NCBI RefSeq assembly: GCF_000423565.1 | Contig: NZ_KE384036.1 | Coordinates: forward strand, 372,001 to 436,000 | Source: Runella zeae DSM 19591 | Lineage (GTDB): Bacteria; Bacteroidota; Bacteroidia; Cytophagales; Spirosomataceae | Direction: 5' to 3' | Length of the DNA stretch: 64,000 nucleotides | Part shown: piece after piece, positions 54,331-64,000 of the stretch | How positions within the stretch are numbered: the stretch's first letter is position 1 | Layout of the letters: each line of letters opens with the position of its first letter | Notes under the pieces: model-generated | Database searches by the model: none | Told to the model about the DNA's origin: nothing | The model's input: only the letters and a program-made list of their open reading frames with translations | Program-made: the position numbers and the translations under genes

Positions 54331-56880
54331 ATGAAAAAGACTATTAGCATTAATATCGCCGGTCTAATTTTTTATATTGAAGAAGACGGTTACGATAAAC
54401 TTAGAAATTACCTAAACTCAATCCAAAAGTACTTCTCCACTTACGAAGATAGTAAGGAAATCATTTCTGATATTGAAGGAAGGATTGCCGAAAAATTCTT
54501 AAACAAACAAAAAGCCACCGAAAAGCAGGTAATTAGCCTTGAGGATGTCGAGGAACTCATCAAAAGTATGGGTACTGTTTCGGATTTTGAAGCTATTCAA
54601 GAAGAAGAAGACTTGGCCAACGAAGTAGTACAAACTACCACAGTTCCAACTTCAACCGAAGCAGTTGGGTCCACTCCCAGCGCCTCGTATACTTCTTCTT
54701 CCACTACTACTGCTCCTCGCAAACTCGTTCGCGATACCAAACGTAAGCTTTTGGGAGGCGTATGTGCTGGAATTGCCCATTATTTCAATGTAGACCCTCT
54801 TTTGGTAAGACTTCTTTTCTTACTCTTTTTCATGGGACTACCTGCCTTGAGTGGAGGCGTATTTGGAGGGGATAGCATTGAGTTTTTTGGTCCTTTGAGC
54901 GGAATTTCATTTTTAATGTACATCGCGTTTTGGATCTCTTTTCCAGGATCTCATACACTTGAAGAAGACAAGAGCATCAAGAAGTTTTACCGCAATCCTG
55001 ACAAAAAAGTAGTAGGCGGAGTTGCCGCAGGCGTAGCCGCTTATTTTGGAGTGGATTTGGGGGTAGTCCGATTTGTATGGGTATTGAGCATTTTATTGTT
55101 TGGTACAGGGTTTTTGCTCTACATTATTTTGTGGTTGATTACACCTCGGGCCAACACCCTCACCGAAAAAATGGAGATGAAAGGCCAGCCTATCACCCTC
55201 GAAAACATAGAAACTAACGTAAAGAAAGCACTACAACCTGAACAAAGAGAAGAAAATATCCTTACAAAATTATTGTTGTTTCCTTTCCGTGCCGTAGCGA
55301 TTGTTTTTAATGGGCTGACTCCCCTGATGCGCTTTTTGGTAGTAGTTATGAGAATCTTCGCAGGGCTGATGCTCGTAGCGATTAGCTCAGGAGCCTTGTT
55401 AGGACTTATTACGGCACTGCTTGCGGTGCTGGGATTAGGAACTTGGGATTTTGGAGATATTGATAATGATCTTATGCCTCTTCACTTTTTTATCGGTGAA
55501 GTATCTCCCATGGCTTATATTTTTCTCTTTTTTGCGGTAGGTGCTCCTTTTGCGGCTATTGGATGGCTTGGGGTATCGCTTCTCGCAAAAGAAAACAAAT
55601 TTTCGTCGGCGGTTTGGCAAACTTTACTTGGGTTATTTTTGGTGGGGATTGTCGGAAGTACGATTTTTGGATTTCGATATGGAGCCAATTTTAGAAGAGA
55701 AGGCACCGTAGAAAAAGTACAGACTTATACGCTTCCACAAACGCCACTATTGATTGATTTAAAAAATCAAAACTCAAGCGGCAACTACAACAATACTCAT
55801 TTAGATTTAGAAGGTTATGAAGGTAATGTGGCCAAATTGGAGCTTCGTTTTCGCTCACAAGGTAGGTCGCGTCAAGATGCCGAGTTTAATGCTTCCAATA
55901 TTCTTTATAATGTAACTCAAAGTGATTCTTCTCTGCTGTTTGACGAAGATTTCACTCTCTCCAGCAAGGCCTCTCGCTTCCGTGGTCAACGCCTCACAAT
56001 GACACTTTATATGCCTTACGATAAAGCATTTAGAATGAGTCGCGACTTTTACGACCACTTTTGGGGAGTTCGCCACACCGCCCAAAAAGAATATGACCTC
56101 GAAATCAATGACGAGCTTTTCAAAAACGTACGTTGGAGTATTTCAAGAGATTCGGGATTGGTATGTCTTGACCGCCCTGTGGTAGAGCAAAGCAACGACG
56201 ACAACAACTATAGCGACGACAACGAAATAGACGAACTTAGCGACGATATTGAGTCGGGTCTCAACGAAGCCTTTGACCGCTCTTTTGACAAAAAAGGTGA
56301 AATGAGCAAGCAGTTTGATGTAGCGAATTTCAATAAAATCAGAGTGGGAGGAGCATTTGTGGTAACTGTTAAAAAAGGAGAGACGCACAAAGTAATAGCC
56401 GACGGCAGTGAGGATTCGCTAGACGAAGTGGAAGTAAAAGTAGAAGATGGCACTTTGCGCGTCGAAAATCGCCGAAATATCAAACTCACAGGGCGCCAAA
56501 AAAGAATAGGTTTGACTATCGTAGTACCTAGCGTCGAAGAAATAGATTTTTCAGGAGCCACTTTATCCCGTATCGAAAATTTCAACAACCTTAGTTCGCT
56601 TAAAGTAAACATTGCAGGTGCTTCCAAAACCCTTATCAACGTGGATGTCCAAAGACTTGATTTAAGTATCTCAGGAACATCCAAAGCAGAATTGCGCGGA
56701 AGTGCCAAAAACTTAGAGGCAAATTTGGCAGGGACTTGTTGGCTAGATGCTGAGCAAATGAACATTCAGACGGCTAAAGTTGAAGCCTCAGGCGTAAGCA
56801 AAGCCAACATGGGCAATATCCCTAATCTGACTTCAAATGCAAATGGATTGAGTCGCATACGTCGGCAAGGTGAAAACTAA
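54331..56880 (+). CDS. Membrane protein with two PspC domains and a C-terminal DUF2807 domain
   Basis: An 849-residue protein. A cytoplasmic N-terminus (IAGLIFYIEEDGYDKLRNYL) leads to two PspC domains at about 128-210 and 221-275 (RKLLGGVCAGIAHYF, DKKVVGGVAAGVAAYFGVD). Further membrane helices lie at about 318-450, then an acidic low-complexity linker (DDNNYSDDNEIDELSDD, about 625-640) and a beta-helix-like DUF2807 domain at the C-terminus (about 670-840). The PspC part suggests envelope-stress signalling; the DUF2807 part probably lies outside the inner membrane. Such PadR-PspC pairs recur in Bacteroidota, function unknown. Confidence 0.92.
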   Translation: MKKTISINIAGLIFYIEEDGYDKLRNYLNSIQKYFSTYEDSKEIISDIEGRIAEKFLNKQKATEKQVISLEDVEELIKSMGTVSDFEAIQEEEDLANEVVQTTTVPTSTEAVGSTPSASYTSSSTTTAPRKLVRDTKRKLLGGVCAGIAHYFNVDPLLVRLLFLLFFMGLPALSGGVFGGDSIEFFGPLSGISFLMYIAFWISFPGSHTLEEDKSIKKFYRNPDKKVVGGVAAGVAAYFGVDLGVVRFVWVLSILLFGTGFLLYIILWLITPRANTLTEKMEMKGQPITLENIETNVKKALQPEQREENILTKLLLFPFRAVAIVFNGLTPLMRFLVVVMRIFAGLMLVAISSGALLGLITALLAVLGLGTWDFGDIDNDLMPLHFFIGEVSPMAYIFLFFAVGAPFAAIGWLGVSLLAKENKFSSAVWQTLLGLFLVGIVGSTIFGFRYGANFRREGTVEKVQTYTLPQTPLLIDLKNQNSSGNYNNTHLDLEGYEGNVAKLELRFRSQGRSRQDAEFNASNILYNVTQSDSSLLFDEDFTLSSKASRFRGQRLTMTLYMPYDKAFRMSRDFYDHFWGVRHTAQKEYDLEINDELFKNVRWSISRDSGLVCLDRPVVEQSNDDNNYSDDNEIDELSDDIESGLNEAFDRSFDKKGEMSKQFDVANFNKIRVGGAFVVTVKKGETHKVIADGSEDSLDEVEVKVEDGTLRVENRRNIKLTGRQKRIGLTIVVPSVEEIDFSGATLSRIENFNNLSSLKVNIAGASKTLINVDVQRLDLSISGTSKAELRGSAKNLEANLAGTCWLDAEQMNIQTAKVEASGVSKANMGNIPNLTSNANGLSRIRRQGEN

Positions 56881-56905
56881 AAAGAAAAAACATAACATCC
56901 TGTTT

Positions 56906-56935
56906 ATGGCTGCCTTCTGGGCAGCCATTTTTTTT
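56906..56935 (+). terminator. Terminator of the padR-pspC operon
   Basis: Bases 56906-56914 pair exactly with 56920-56928 around a 5-base loop, and eight T follow (56928-56935). It lies 26 bases after the pspC stop. An 81-residue open frame running through it is therefore not a gene. Confidence 0.9.
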
Positions 56936-57009
56936 AATATCTTCTTTAAGATTCAATTAGGCATTCTTTTTGCTGTATTGAAAATGGTCTTTTCGCTTTG
57001 GTATAAATT

Positions 57010-57031
57010 GCGCCTTAAAGGCGCTCTTTTT
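57010..57031 (+). terminator. Weak second hairpin downstream of pspC
   Basis: GCGCC (57010-57014) pairs with GGCGC (57020-57024) around 5 bases, followed by TCTTTTT. It could back up the terminator at 56906-56935. Confidence 0.4.
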
Positions 57032-57121
57032 ACACAAAATCGCCAGTCAAAGAAGAATCACAATATTGGCATTTTTTTTGATTTATTATTTAGTATACCA
57101 GTAACAATGCAATAAGTGTAT

Positions 57122-57946
57122 ATGCCAAAAAAATTTAGCAATCTTTTAGGAATACTTTTGGGAGTGGTGTTGATTGGCTTTTTTGTATCTGAAAGCTGTC
57201 GCCCCAAAAACGATGATACCAATCCTATTTCCGTAGATTCTACGGCACTTTCTTCTTGCATTTTGATGTCAGAAAGAATCAATGATGCCTTGCTCAAAAC
57301 TTATGAGTATGATTCCTTGCGCCGTCTTACGCGTGTATTTGAATATGGTGGCATCCCCCAAAGCAATCGCCTTCTCAAAAGATACTCGTTTGTGTACGAC
57401 TCCAAAAGTAGAATTTTGCAGTTTAGAGAAACCAATTTAGCAGTTCGTGACCAAAACTTTATTTATAACCTGACTTACAACAATAAAAATATTCTAGAAG
57501 CAATAGAAGTGCAAAGAGTATATAATTCTGGTGCACGTTCGGAAGATACTTTATTTGTCAAATACGACCCCAACAATCGGCTTACGGAACTCTCGTCACG
57601 GCGAGGAGTCTCGTCCAAATGGGAATACGATACTGAAGGGAATGCCGTAAAATGGTTTGTAAAAACACCTCTAATGCAAGCAGACAGCCTAGCCGCCGAA
57701 TATGGCAACTTCGACGATAAGGTGAATATTTACGCTTTTTCGCAGGGAATTCAACTCATCAATTTGTTAACGGGCCGTGCGCCTAGTCGACGCAACCCTC
57801 TCAACTACACTGCCTCTGGCCAAAGCGTAGAGGCTTCGTACCAATATAACCTAAAACGGGTGCCGACTTTGGCAGTGCTTAAATACAAAACCACCAACAA
57901 TACCCTTCGCGAAACGGTATACAGCTATGAGCTTTCTTGTAACTAA
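57122..57946 (+). CDS. Lipoprotein-like protein with YD-repeat-type segments
   Basis: The ATG at 57122 (MPKKFSNLLGILLGVVLIGFF) gives an N-terminal hydrophobic signal ending ESC (Cys27) and 274 residues; the GTG at 57116 is the alternative. The mature part contains short repeats of the YD/RHS type (KTYEYDSLRRLTRVFEYG, RYSFVYDSKSRILQF, VKYDPNNRLTELSSRRG, SKWEYDTEGNAVKWF), as in the DUF4595-like surface proteins of Bacteroidota. The function is unknown. A strong terminator separates it from pspC. Confidence 0.85.
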   Translation: MPKKFSNLLGILLGVVLIGFFVSESCRPKNDDTNPISVDSTALSSCILMSERINDALLKTYEYDSLRRLTRVFEYGGIPQSNRLLKRYSFVYDSKSRILQFRETNLAVRDQNFIYNLTYNNKNILEAIEVQRVYNSGARSEDTLFVKYDPNNRLTELSSRRGVSSKWEYDTEGNAVKWFVKTPLMQADSLAAEYGNFDDKVNIYAFSQGIQLINLLTGRAPSRRNPLNYTASGQSVEASYQYNLKRVPTLAVLKYKTTNNTLRETVYSYELSCN

Positions 57947-57978
57947 TGGGTAGTTGTCACTCAAAATCAGCCTTAAAC

Positions 57979-58308
57979 TTAGGACTTTAATTTTTCGTTG
58001 TCTAAGTGTCGAGTGGCATCTCTTTGGGTCTTTTTAGCCAGATTTTTCTCAAATGCTTCCGTTAAATTTACTCCTGTTTGATTGGCCAAGCAAAGCAATA
58101 CCCACAGCACATCGGCCATTTCATCGGGTAGATTTTTCTCCAAATCTGATTTTTTAAACGACTGATCACCGTAGGTACGCGCCATGATACGCGCAAGTTC
58201 TCCTACTTCTTCGGTCAAAATAGCCATATTGGTCAATTCACTAAAATACCTAACGCCATAAGTCTTTATCCACTTATCTACCTCTTGTTGGGCTTGTTCT
58301 AAAGTCAT
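57979..58308 (-). CDS. MazG-like nucleotide pyrophosphohydrolase
   Basis: A 109-residue all-alpha hydrolase. Metal-binding motifs are EEVGE in LTEEVGELARIM and DEMAD in LPDEMADVLWVLL. Small MazG-like enzymes cleave noncanonical nucleoside triphosphates to monophosphate and pyrophosphate. The length matches the compact single-domain type. It follows pyrR by 19 bases and is cotranscribed with it. Confidence 0.9.
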   Translation of the reverse strand: MTLEQAQQEVDKWIKTYGVRYFSELTNMAILTEEVGELARIMARTYGDQSFKKSDLEKNLPDEMADVLWVLLCLANQTGVNLTEAFEKNLAKKTQRDATRHLDNEKLKS

Positions 58309-58327
58309 ATTTTCTTAGTCTATTTTT

Positions 58328-58864
58328 TTAATCCACAATCCAAATCCGGTCTGCTTCGTGGCCTTGCTCACGCCATTCTACCAATACACGTTGCGTATCT
58401 AAAGTATTGACTTTCATACCTGTATAATCTGGTTCAACCGGAATCTCTCGATTATACTGCCGATCTATCAAAACCAACAACTCTACCTTTCGAGGACGCC
58501 CAAATGCCTGCATAGCATCTAGTGCAGCGCGTACCATCCGGCCGGTTGCCAGTACATCGTCGATGAGAATTACTTTCTTTTCTTCTATCACAAAATTTAC
58601 TTTGGTGGCATTGGGTTTGAGTGGCTCACGCCGCCGGAAATCGTCTCGGTAAAAAGTGGCATCCAAATACCCCAACGGAATGTGTAAACCCGTAATTTGG
58701 CGAAGTTCGTTGGCTATCCTTTCGGCAAAATAAATGCCCCTAGGCTGAAGTCCCAACAAAACTGAATCAGAAAATTCTTGGTGATTTTCGATGACTTGTT
58801 GACAAAGTCGGCTCACCATAATTTCGAGCAAAGGGCTGCTCAATATAAGACGATGTTGATTCAT
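58328..58864 (-). CDS. pyrR: PyrR-type phosphoribosyltransferase/regulator
   Basis: A 178-residue type I phosphoribosyltransferase. I use the ATG at 58864 (MNQHRLILSSPLLEIMVSRLCQ), the common N-terminus; in-frame starts further upstream run into the end of ligA. The PRPP loop VILIDDVLATGRMVRAALD and SVLLGLQPRGIYFAERI are typical of PyrR, which binds pyr mRNA and has uracil phosphoribosyltransferase activity in Gram-positive bacteria; the RNA-binding role in Bacteroidota is unproven. It lies 52 bases after ligA. Confidence 0.93.
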   Translation of the reverse strand: MNQHRLILSSPLLEIMVSRLCQQVIENHQEFSDSVLLGLQPRGIYFAERIANELRQITGLHIPLGYLDATFYRDDFRRREPLKPNATKVNFVIEEKKVILIDDVLATGRMVRAALDAMQAFGRPRKVELLVLIDRQYNREIPVEPDYTGMKVNTLDTQRVLVEWREQGHEADRIWIVD

Positions 58865-58916
58865 AATATCCATTCTATTTTTAGTCTCACCATGCGTGCT
58901 TGCGCACGCTTGAGCG

Positions 58917-61019
<2,103 letters not shown>

Positions 61020-61077
61020 CTAAGTAACATACAAAAGATCATTCGGGCAAGCATATTCATGAGGGAATAAAACGTCG

Positions 61078-62292
61078 CTAACGTATAGGACTCAAAGAAG
61101 CTCTTTTAGCAGGTACATAAGACACAATCATCGTTACGAGGATTACGGTAAAGGTCGTTATTACAAAATCTTGCCATTGCATTTTGACAGGATAAGCATC
61201 TACCAACGAGCTTATCATACCCATCGACACAAAACCGTAGGTTTGTTGAAGCCAACAAATAATCACCCCCATCACTAGTCCTACAATAGCGCCCGTAAAA
61301 GCGACCAAAGCTCCTTCAAACAAAAAGATTTTTTTCACAAGCGACGCCGTAGCTCCCATCGCAAATAGCATTCGAATATCGTCCTTTTTTTCGATGACAA
61401 GCATTGAAAGCGAGAAGAAGATATTGACAGCAGCTACCAAAATAATCAGGCCAAGCGTGATAGTCACAAAAAGTTTTTCGAGTCGGATAGCTCTCAGCAA
61501 ATCTGCGTTTTGCTCATCGCGCGTTTGTACTCGAAACCCTTCCCCAAGCTGTGACGCCACCACTGCCTTGATACGGTCGGGGTTGGATTGGGGCGTCAGT
61601 TGAATCTCCAAAGCGGAGCGTTTATCGCCATATCCCAAAAGCGAAGACGCAAACTGTAAAGGCACAATGACATAATCATCAAAGCGCAATTCCAACATAT
61701 ACACACCTCCCACACGGATAATCTGCTCATTGAAGGCATCAGGCGAATTGAGATTGAGGGTACGGGTATCACTTCGGGGATAGGCAAGCTCTAATGGAGT
61801 AAAAATATCGTTGGTATTGATACCCAACATCTGCTGTACCGTTGCTCCTACCACTGCTTTCAGCTCATCACGGTCGTTTAGGAGCAGTTTTCCTTCTATC
61901 ATAGCTGTATCGAGCTGTTTGCGTTGAGAAAATGTCTCATCCACACCCTTGAGTTTTACCAACACCCTGCGGCCACCATAGCTCGCAAGTGCATTGTCTT
62001 CAATCACTTGGGTGACAAACTTTACACCTTCCAATTGGCTGAGTTGCTTTAGTTTTGTAGGTTCTATCACAAATCTTTTACCGCTGGTAGGGGTTATTTT
62101 CAAATCAGGGTCAAAGCTTCGAAAAAGCTGTCGATTAAGTTCCTCCATGCCATTAAAAACCGACATCACAATCACGAGTGCCATCGTACCTACCCCTACC
62201 CCCAACATGGACATGTTGGAAATCAGACTGATAAAGCTTTTCTTTTTTTTCGAACTAAAATAGCGTCGCGCTATAAAAAATGGAAAGTTCAT
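61078..62292 (-). CDS. LolC/LolE-type ABC transporter permease
   Basis: A 404-residue membrane protein of the FtsX/LolC-E type. The ATG at 62292 (MNFPFFIARRYFSSKKKKSF) is the canonical N-terminus; a longer in-frame version overlaps the upstream glycosidase gene. One helix near the N-terminus (SMLGVGVGTMALVIVMSVF) and three in the C-terminal third flank a periplasmic domain. It would act with LolD to release outer-membrane lipoproteins; no ATPase gene is adjacent. It begins 13 bases after the GH140 stop and is probably cotranscribed with it. Confidence 0.9.
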   Translation of the reverse strand: MNFPFFIARRYFSSKKKKSFISLISNMSMLGVGVGTMALVIVMSVFNGMEELNRQLFRSFDPDLKITPTSGKRFVIEPTKLKQLSQLEGVKFVTQVIEDNALASYGGRRVLVKLKGVDETFSQRKQLDTAMIEGKLLLNDRDELKAVVGATVQQMLGINTNDIFTPLELAYPRSDTRTLNLNSPDAFNEQIIRVGGVYMLELRFDDYVIVPLQFASSLLGYGDKRSALEIQLTPQSNPDRIKAVVASQLGEGFRVQTRDEQNADLLRAIRLEKLFVTITLGLIILVAAVNIFFSLSMLVIEKKDDIRMLFAMGATASLVKKIFLFEGALVAFTGAIVGLVMGVIICWLQQTYGFVSMGMISSLVDAYPVKMQWQDFVITTFTVILVTMIVSYVPAKRASLSPIR

Positions 62293-62305
62293 GCGTTTGT
62301 TAATT

Positions 62306-63715
62306 CTACTTTTTGGTGTTTTTGGGTAAACCATAACCCGCCCACGGCTTGGTGGCATCATCTACAACAAGAGTCCAATCGCAAGTAGGGCAGGTCACTG
62401 GTGCCTTAAATTCCTTCACCCCGTCGTTGGCATAATCCCCAATTTTGGTAGAAACACCATCGCGTGGATTGTACCAATAAGCCACCAATTGAGTACTTGT
62501 CAATTGCCCCAAATCTATCTTCAAAGCACGCCCTACTGGCGTATAAGCTATCAAAAAATCTTTGTTTTCGCCCATGGCTGCCATTTGATAGCCCGCATTT
62601 TCGGGGTTATCACCTTTCACAATGGCTTGGTTTGGTACGAGTTGTTGCCAAGGATGAGCTTCGTATAGTTTTTTCAAATATCCCATTTGCCACGCGCCTT
62701 CTTGGTCAAGCGCCCGGCGCCAATGCGTACGAGCAGATGAAACGGGTTTGTTGCGGTTTGGGTCAAAAAACTGCCAAACATTATGGTTGCCATAGGTATG
62801 TCCACAGCCGCCGGCCAACATCGCCCACCATGCTGCTTGGCGTACATCGTGCGAGTTGAAATAATCTTGCTCTGGTTTCCAATCTACCGGATGGTCCTCG
62901 TAGCGAGGCTCTCCGTCGAGGGTAGGTTTGACGGGAAAAAGCTGGTAATTTTGTCGCTGCATCACATAGTTTTTAGCATTTTTGGCCGAATGCCCCGACT
63001 GGTACATATTGATATTGAGCCAGTTGTCTTTATGAAAAAAGCCCGCCGAATTGCTATTTCCCATAGGGTGATAAGTGATAAGCTGCGTTGCGCCGCTACC
63101 ACTTTTGATACCCTCGGCCATGGCTCTGATGATGTCAAAATGTTTTTCTGATTCTGGGCTTCGATCACCTCCTAATATCCAAATTACAGGTCTACCTTTG
63201 TAACGTTTAGCGAGCCATTCGCCATATATTTTTGCATTTTGTGGCGTAAAAATTTCGGGGCCAATCCCCCATTTTTTATTGAATTTATCTCCCCAAGTAG
63301 GCAGTAGCCCAACCATCATTCCGAGCGAAGCCGCTTTATTGATGACGTAATCGACATGCTGAAAATATAGCTCGTTGGGTTGGGTGGGGTCGTTGTTTTT
63401 GAGTGGAAGCTGCCCGTACTGGTTAGGCTGTGTAAGTCCGTCAAATTCGGCCAAAGCTACCGCTTGAATCACCGTAAAACCTTGTTCGGCTCGGCGTTTG
63501 AGGTAATAATCTGTTTCCTCTTTGGTAAGACGATGAAACAACTCCCAAGCCGTATCTCCCAACCAAAAAAAAGGTTTACCATCTCCCCGAGTAATCACTC
63601 TTTTATCAGGTACAATGTACAGTTTAGACCACTGGGCTTGTTTGGGGGCAGGTTGAGCTTGAATCCGAGAGGTCATTAGCATCAAAAAACAAATACCAAA
63701 ACAAACAGCTTTCAT
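62306..63715 (-). CDS. Glycoside hydrolase family 140 protein (apiosidase-like)
   Basis: A 469-residue secreted enzyme with a signal peptide (ends about RIQAQ). It matches the DUF4038/GH140 family: GDGKPFFWLGDTAWELFHRL, AEQGFTVIQAVALAEFDGL, GILPTW-like GLLPTWGDKF and VIWILGGDRSPES are sequential TIM-barrel blocks, followed by a C-terminal beta domain. The characterised member of the family is an apiosidase acting on rhamnogalacturonan-II, but many homologues have unknown targets. No other pectin-degrading gene is in the window. It is upstream of the LolC/E-type gene. Confidence 0.9.
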   Translation of the reverse strand: MKAVCFGICFLMLMTSRIQAQPAPKQAQWSKLYIVPDKRVITRGDGKPFFWLGDTAWELFHRLTKEETDYYLKRRAEQGFTVIQAVALAEFDGLTQPNQYGQLPLKNNDPTQPNELYFQHVDYVINKAASLGMMVGLLPTWGDKFNKKWGIGPEIFTPQNAKIYGEWLAKRYKGRPVIWILGGDRSPESEKHFDIIRAMAEGIKSGSGATQLITYHPMGNSNSAGFFHKDNWLNINMYQSGHSAKNAKNYVMQRQNYQLFPVKPTLDGEPRYEDHPVDWKPEQDYFNSHDVRQAAWWAMLAGGCGHTYGNHNVWQFFDPNRNKPVSSARTHWRRALDQEGAWQMGYLKKLYEAHPWQQLVPNQAIVKGDNPENAGYQMAAMGENKDFLIAYTPVGRALKIDLGQLTSTQLVAYWYNPRDGVSTKIGDYANDGVKEFKAPVTCPTCDWTLVVDDATKPWAGYGLPKNTKK

Positions 63716-63864
63716 ATCAATATGAGTTAAAAAACGACAGTAAACTGTGATAAGGCTTTAGACTAATAATTGAAAAAGCGAAGGTAGGAATACTTTTACC
63801 AAAAAAGCAGTCAAAACTTGAATTTTCAGCCGCTTCAATTGGGAGATTCATAGATTGTTTTTAT

Positions 63865-64000
63865 TCAATTTTCGTAGAGATTTAACAAACTAGCAGCTTC
63901 TCGTTCCCAATTGTACTTATTGATTACAGCTTCTTTCCCATTCCGTCCCATTTGAGACATCAAACCAGGATTTTCGATACAAGTTATCATGGTATGAGCT
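63865..64000 (-). CDS. Glycosyltransferase, C-terminal end only
   Basis: A minus-strand frame is open from the right edge of the window to a TGA at 63865-63867 and encodes 44 residues. The sequence contains MGRNGKEAVINKYNWEREAA, the C-terminal helix typical of GT4-type glycosyltransferases. Most of the gene lies beyond 64000, where a polysaccharide synthesis cluster may follow. The 149-base gap to GH140 (63716-63864) contains no gene. Confidence 0.75.
   Translation of the reverse strand, partial: AHTMITCIENPGLMSQMGRNGKEAVINKYNWEREAASLLNLYEN

Noticed and set aside
56870-57115. 81-residue open frame overlapping the end of the PspC gene
   Set aside because: It begins with GTG inside the pspC gene, contains a strong Rho-independent terminator (56906-56935) and a second hairpin, and encodes a lysine- and phenylalanine-rich composition typical of AT-rich noncoding DNA.

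Overview
The window reads as chromosomal DNA of a Bacteroidota bacterium, most likely order Cytophagales and perhaps the Spirosomataceae/Runella group. The genus is inference. The evidence is a SusC/SusD pair under an ECF sigma factor and a FecR anti-sigma factor, a GldB lipoprotein and a DUF5103 (type IX secretion plug-like) protein, a Nudix-type AraR regulator, almost no Shine-Dalgarno sequences, and promoters of the Bacteroidota type (TTG at -33, TAnnTTTG at -7). I see no rRNA, tRNA, CRISPR array, prophage or insertion sequence. Nearly all of the window is coding and looks like ordinary core genome with a few accessory loci.

Layout. 1-9.1 kb: the end of a sodium:solute symporter, then fructose-1,6-bisphosphatase, fructosamine kinase, anhydro-MurNAc kinase, a bilobal aspartic protease with a PDZ domain, triose-phosphate isomerase, a lipoprotein and an omega-amidase. 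9.1-14.2 kb: a PhoD-like phosphatase, a methyltransferase, a secreted unknown, lysA and a YebC-family regulator. 14.3-24.7 kb: a minus-strand nutrient uptake locus, transcribed ECF sigma, FecR, SusC, SusD, then a giant FG-GAP/ASPIC lipoprotein behind a terminator. It contains no glycosidase, so its substrate cannot be read. 24.8-34.7 kb: miaA, holA, the T9SS plug-like gene, LD-carboxypeptidase, gldB, an MsbA-like exporter, a small membrane protein and a secreted protein built of two similar beta domains. 35-37.6 kb: a TetR regulator with DinB on one side and a divergent amidohydrolase on the other, separated by a clear palindromic operator. 37.7-44.7 kb: citrate synthase, a small unknown, an M1 aminopeptidase and SecA.

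45-52.1 kb is a complete L-arabinose operon on the minus strand, in the order araR (Nudix regulator), araB, a secreted lectin-fold protein, araA, araD and a sodium/sugar symporter. A promoter and an inverted repeat overlapping its -7 box lie just upstream of araR. It takes L-arabinose to D-xylulose-5-phosphate. 52.2-57.9 kb: a TSUP transporter, a MarC protein, and a PadR regulator driving an 849-residue PspC/DUF2807 membrane protein, followed by a YD-repeat-like lipoprotein. 58-64 kb: mazG-like, pyrR, ligA, a LolC/E-type permease and a GH140 glycosidase, all on the minus strand, ending in the 3' end of a glycosyltransferase.

I did not find a convincing new defence or mobile system. The most informative points are regulatory: the TetR operator with three half-sites, the AraR operator on the arabinose promoter, the direct repeats at the padR-pspC promoter, and several hairpin terminators that settle gene boundaries. 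The protein architectures most worth a second look are the tandem CTD-like secreted protein, the lectin-fold gene inside the arabinose operon, and the PspC/DUF2807 fusion.
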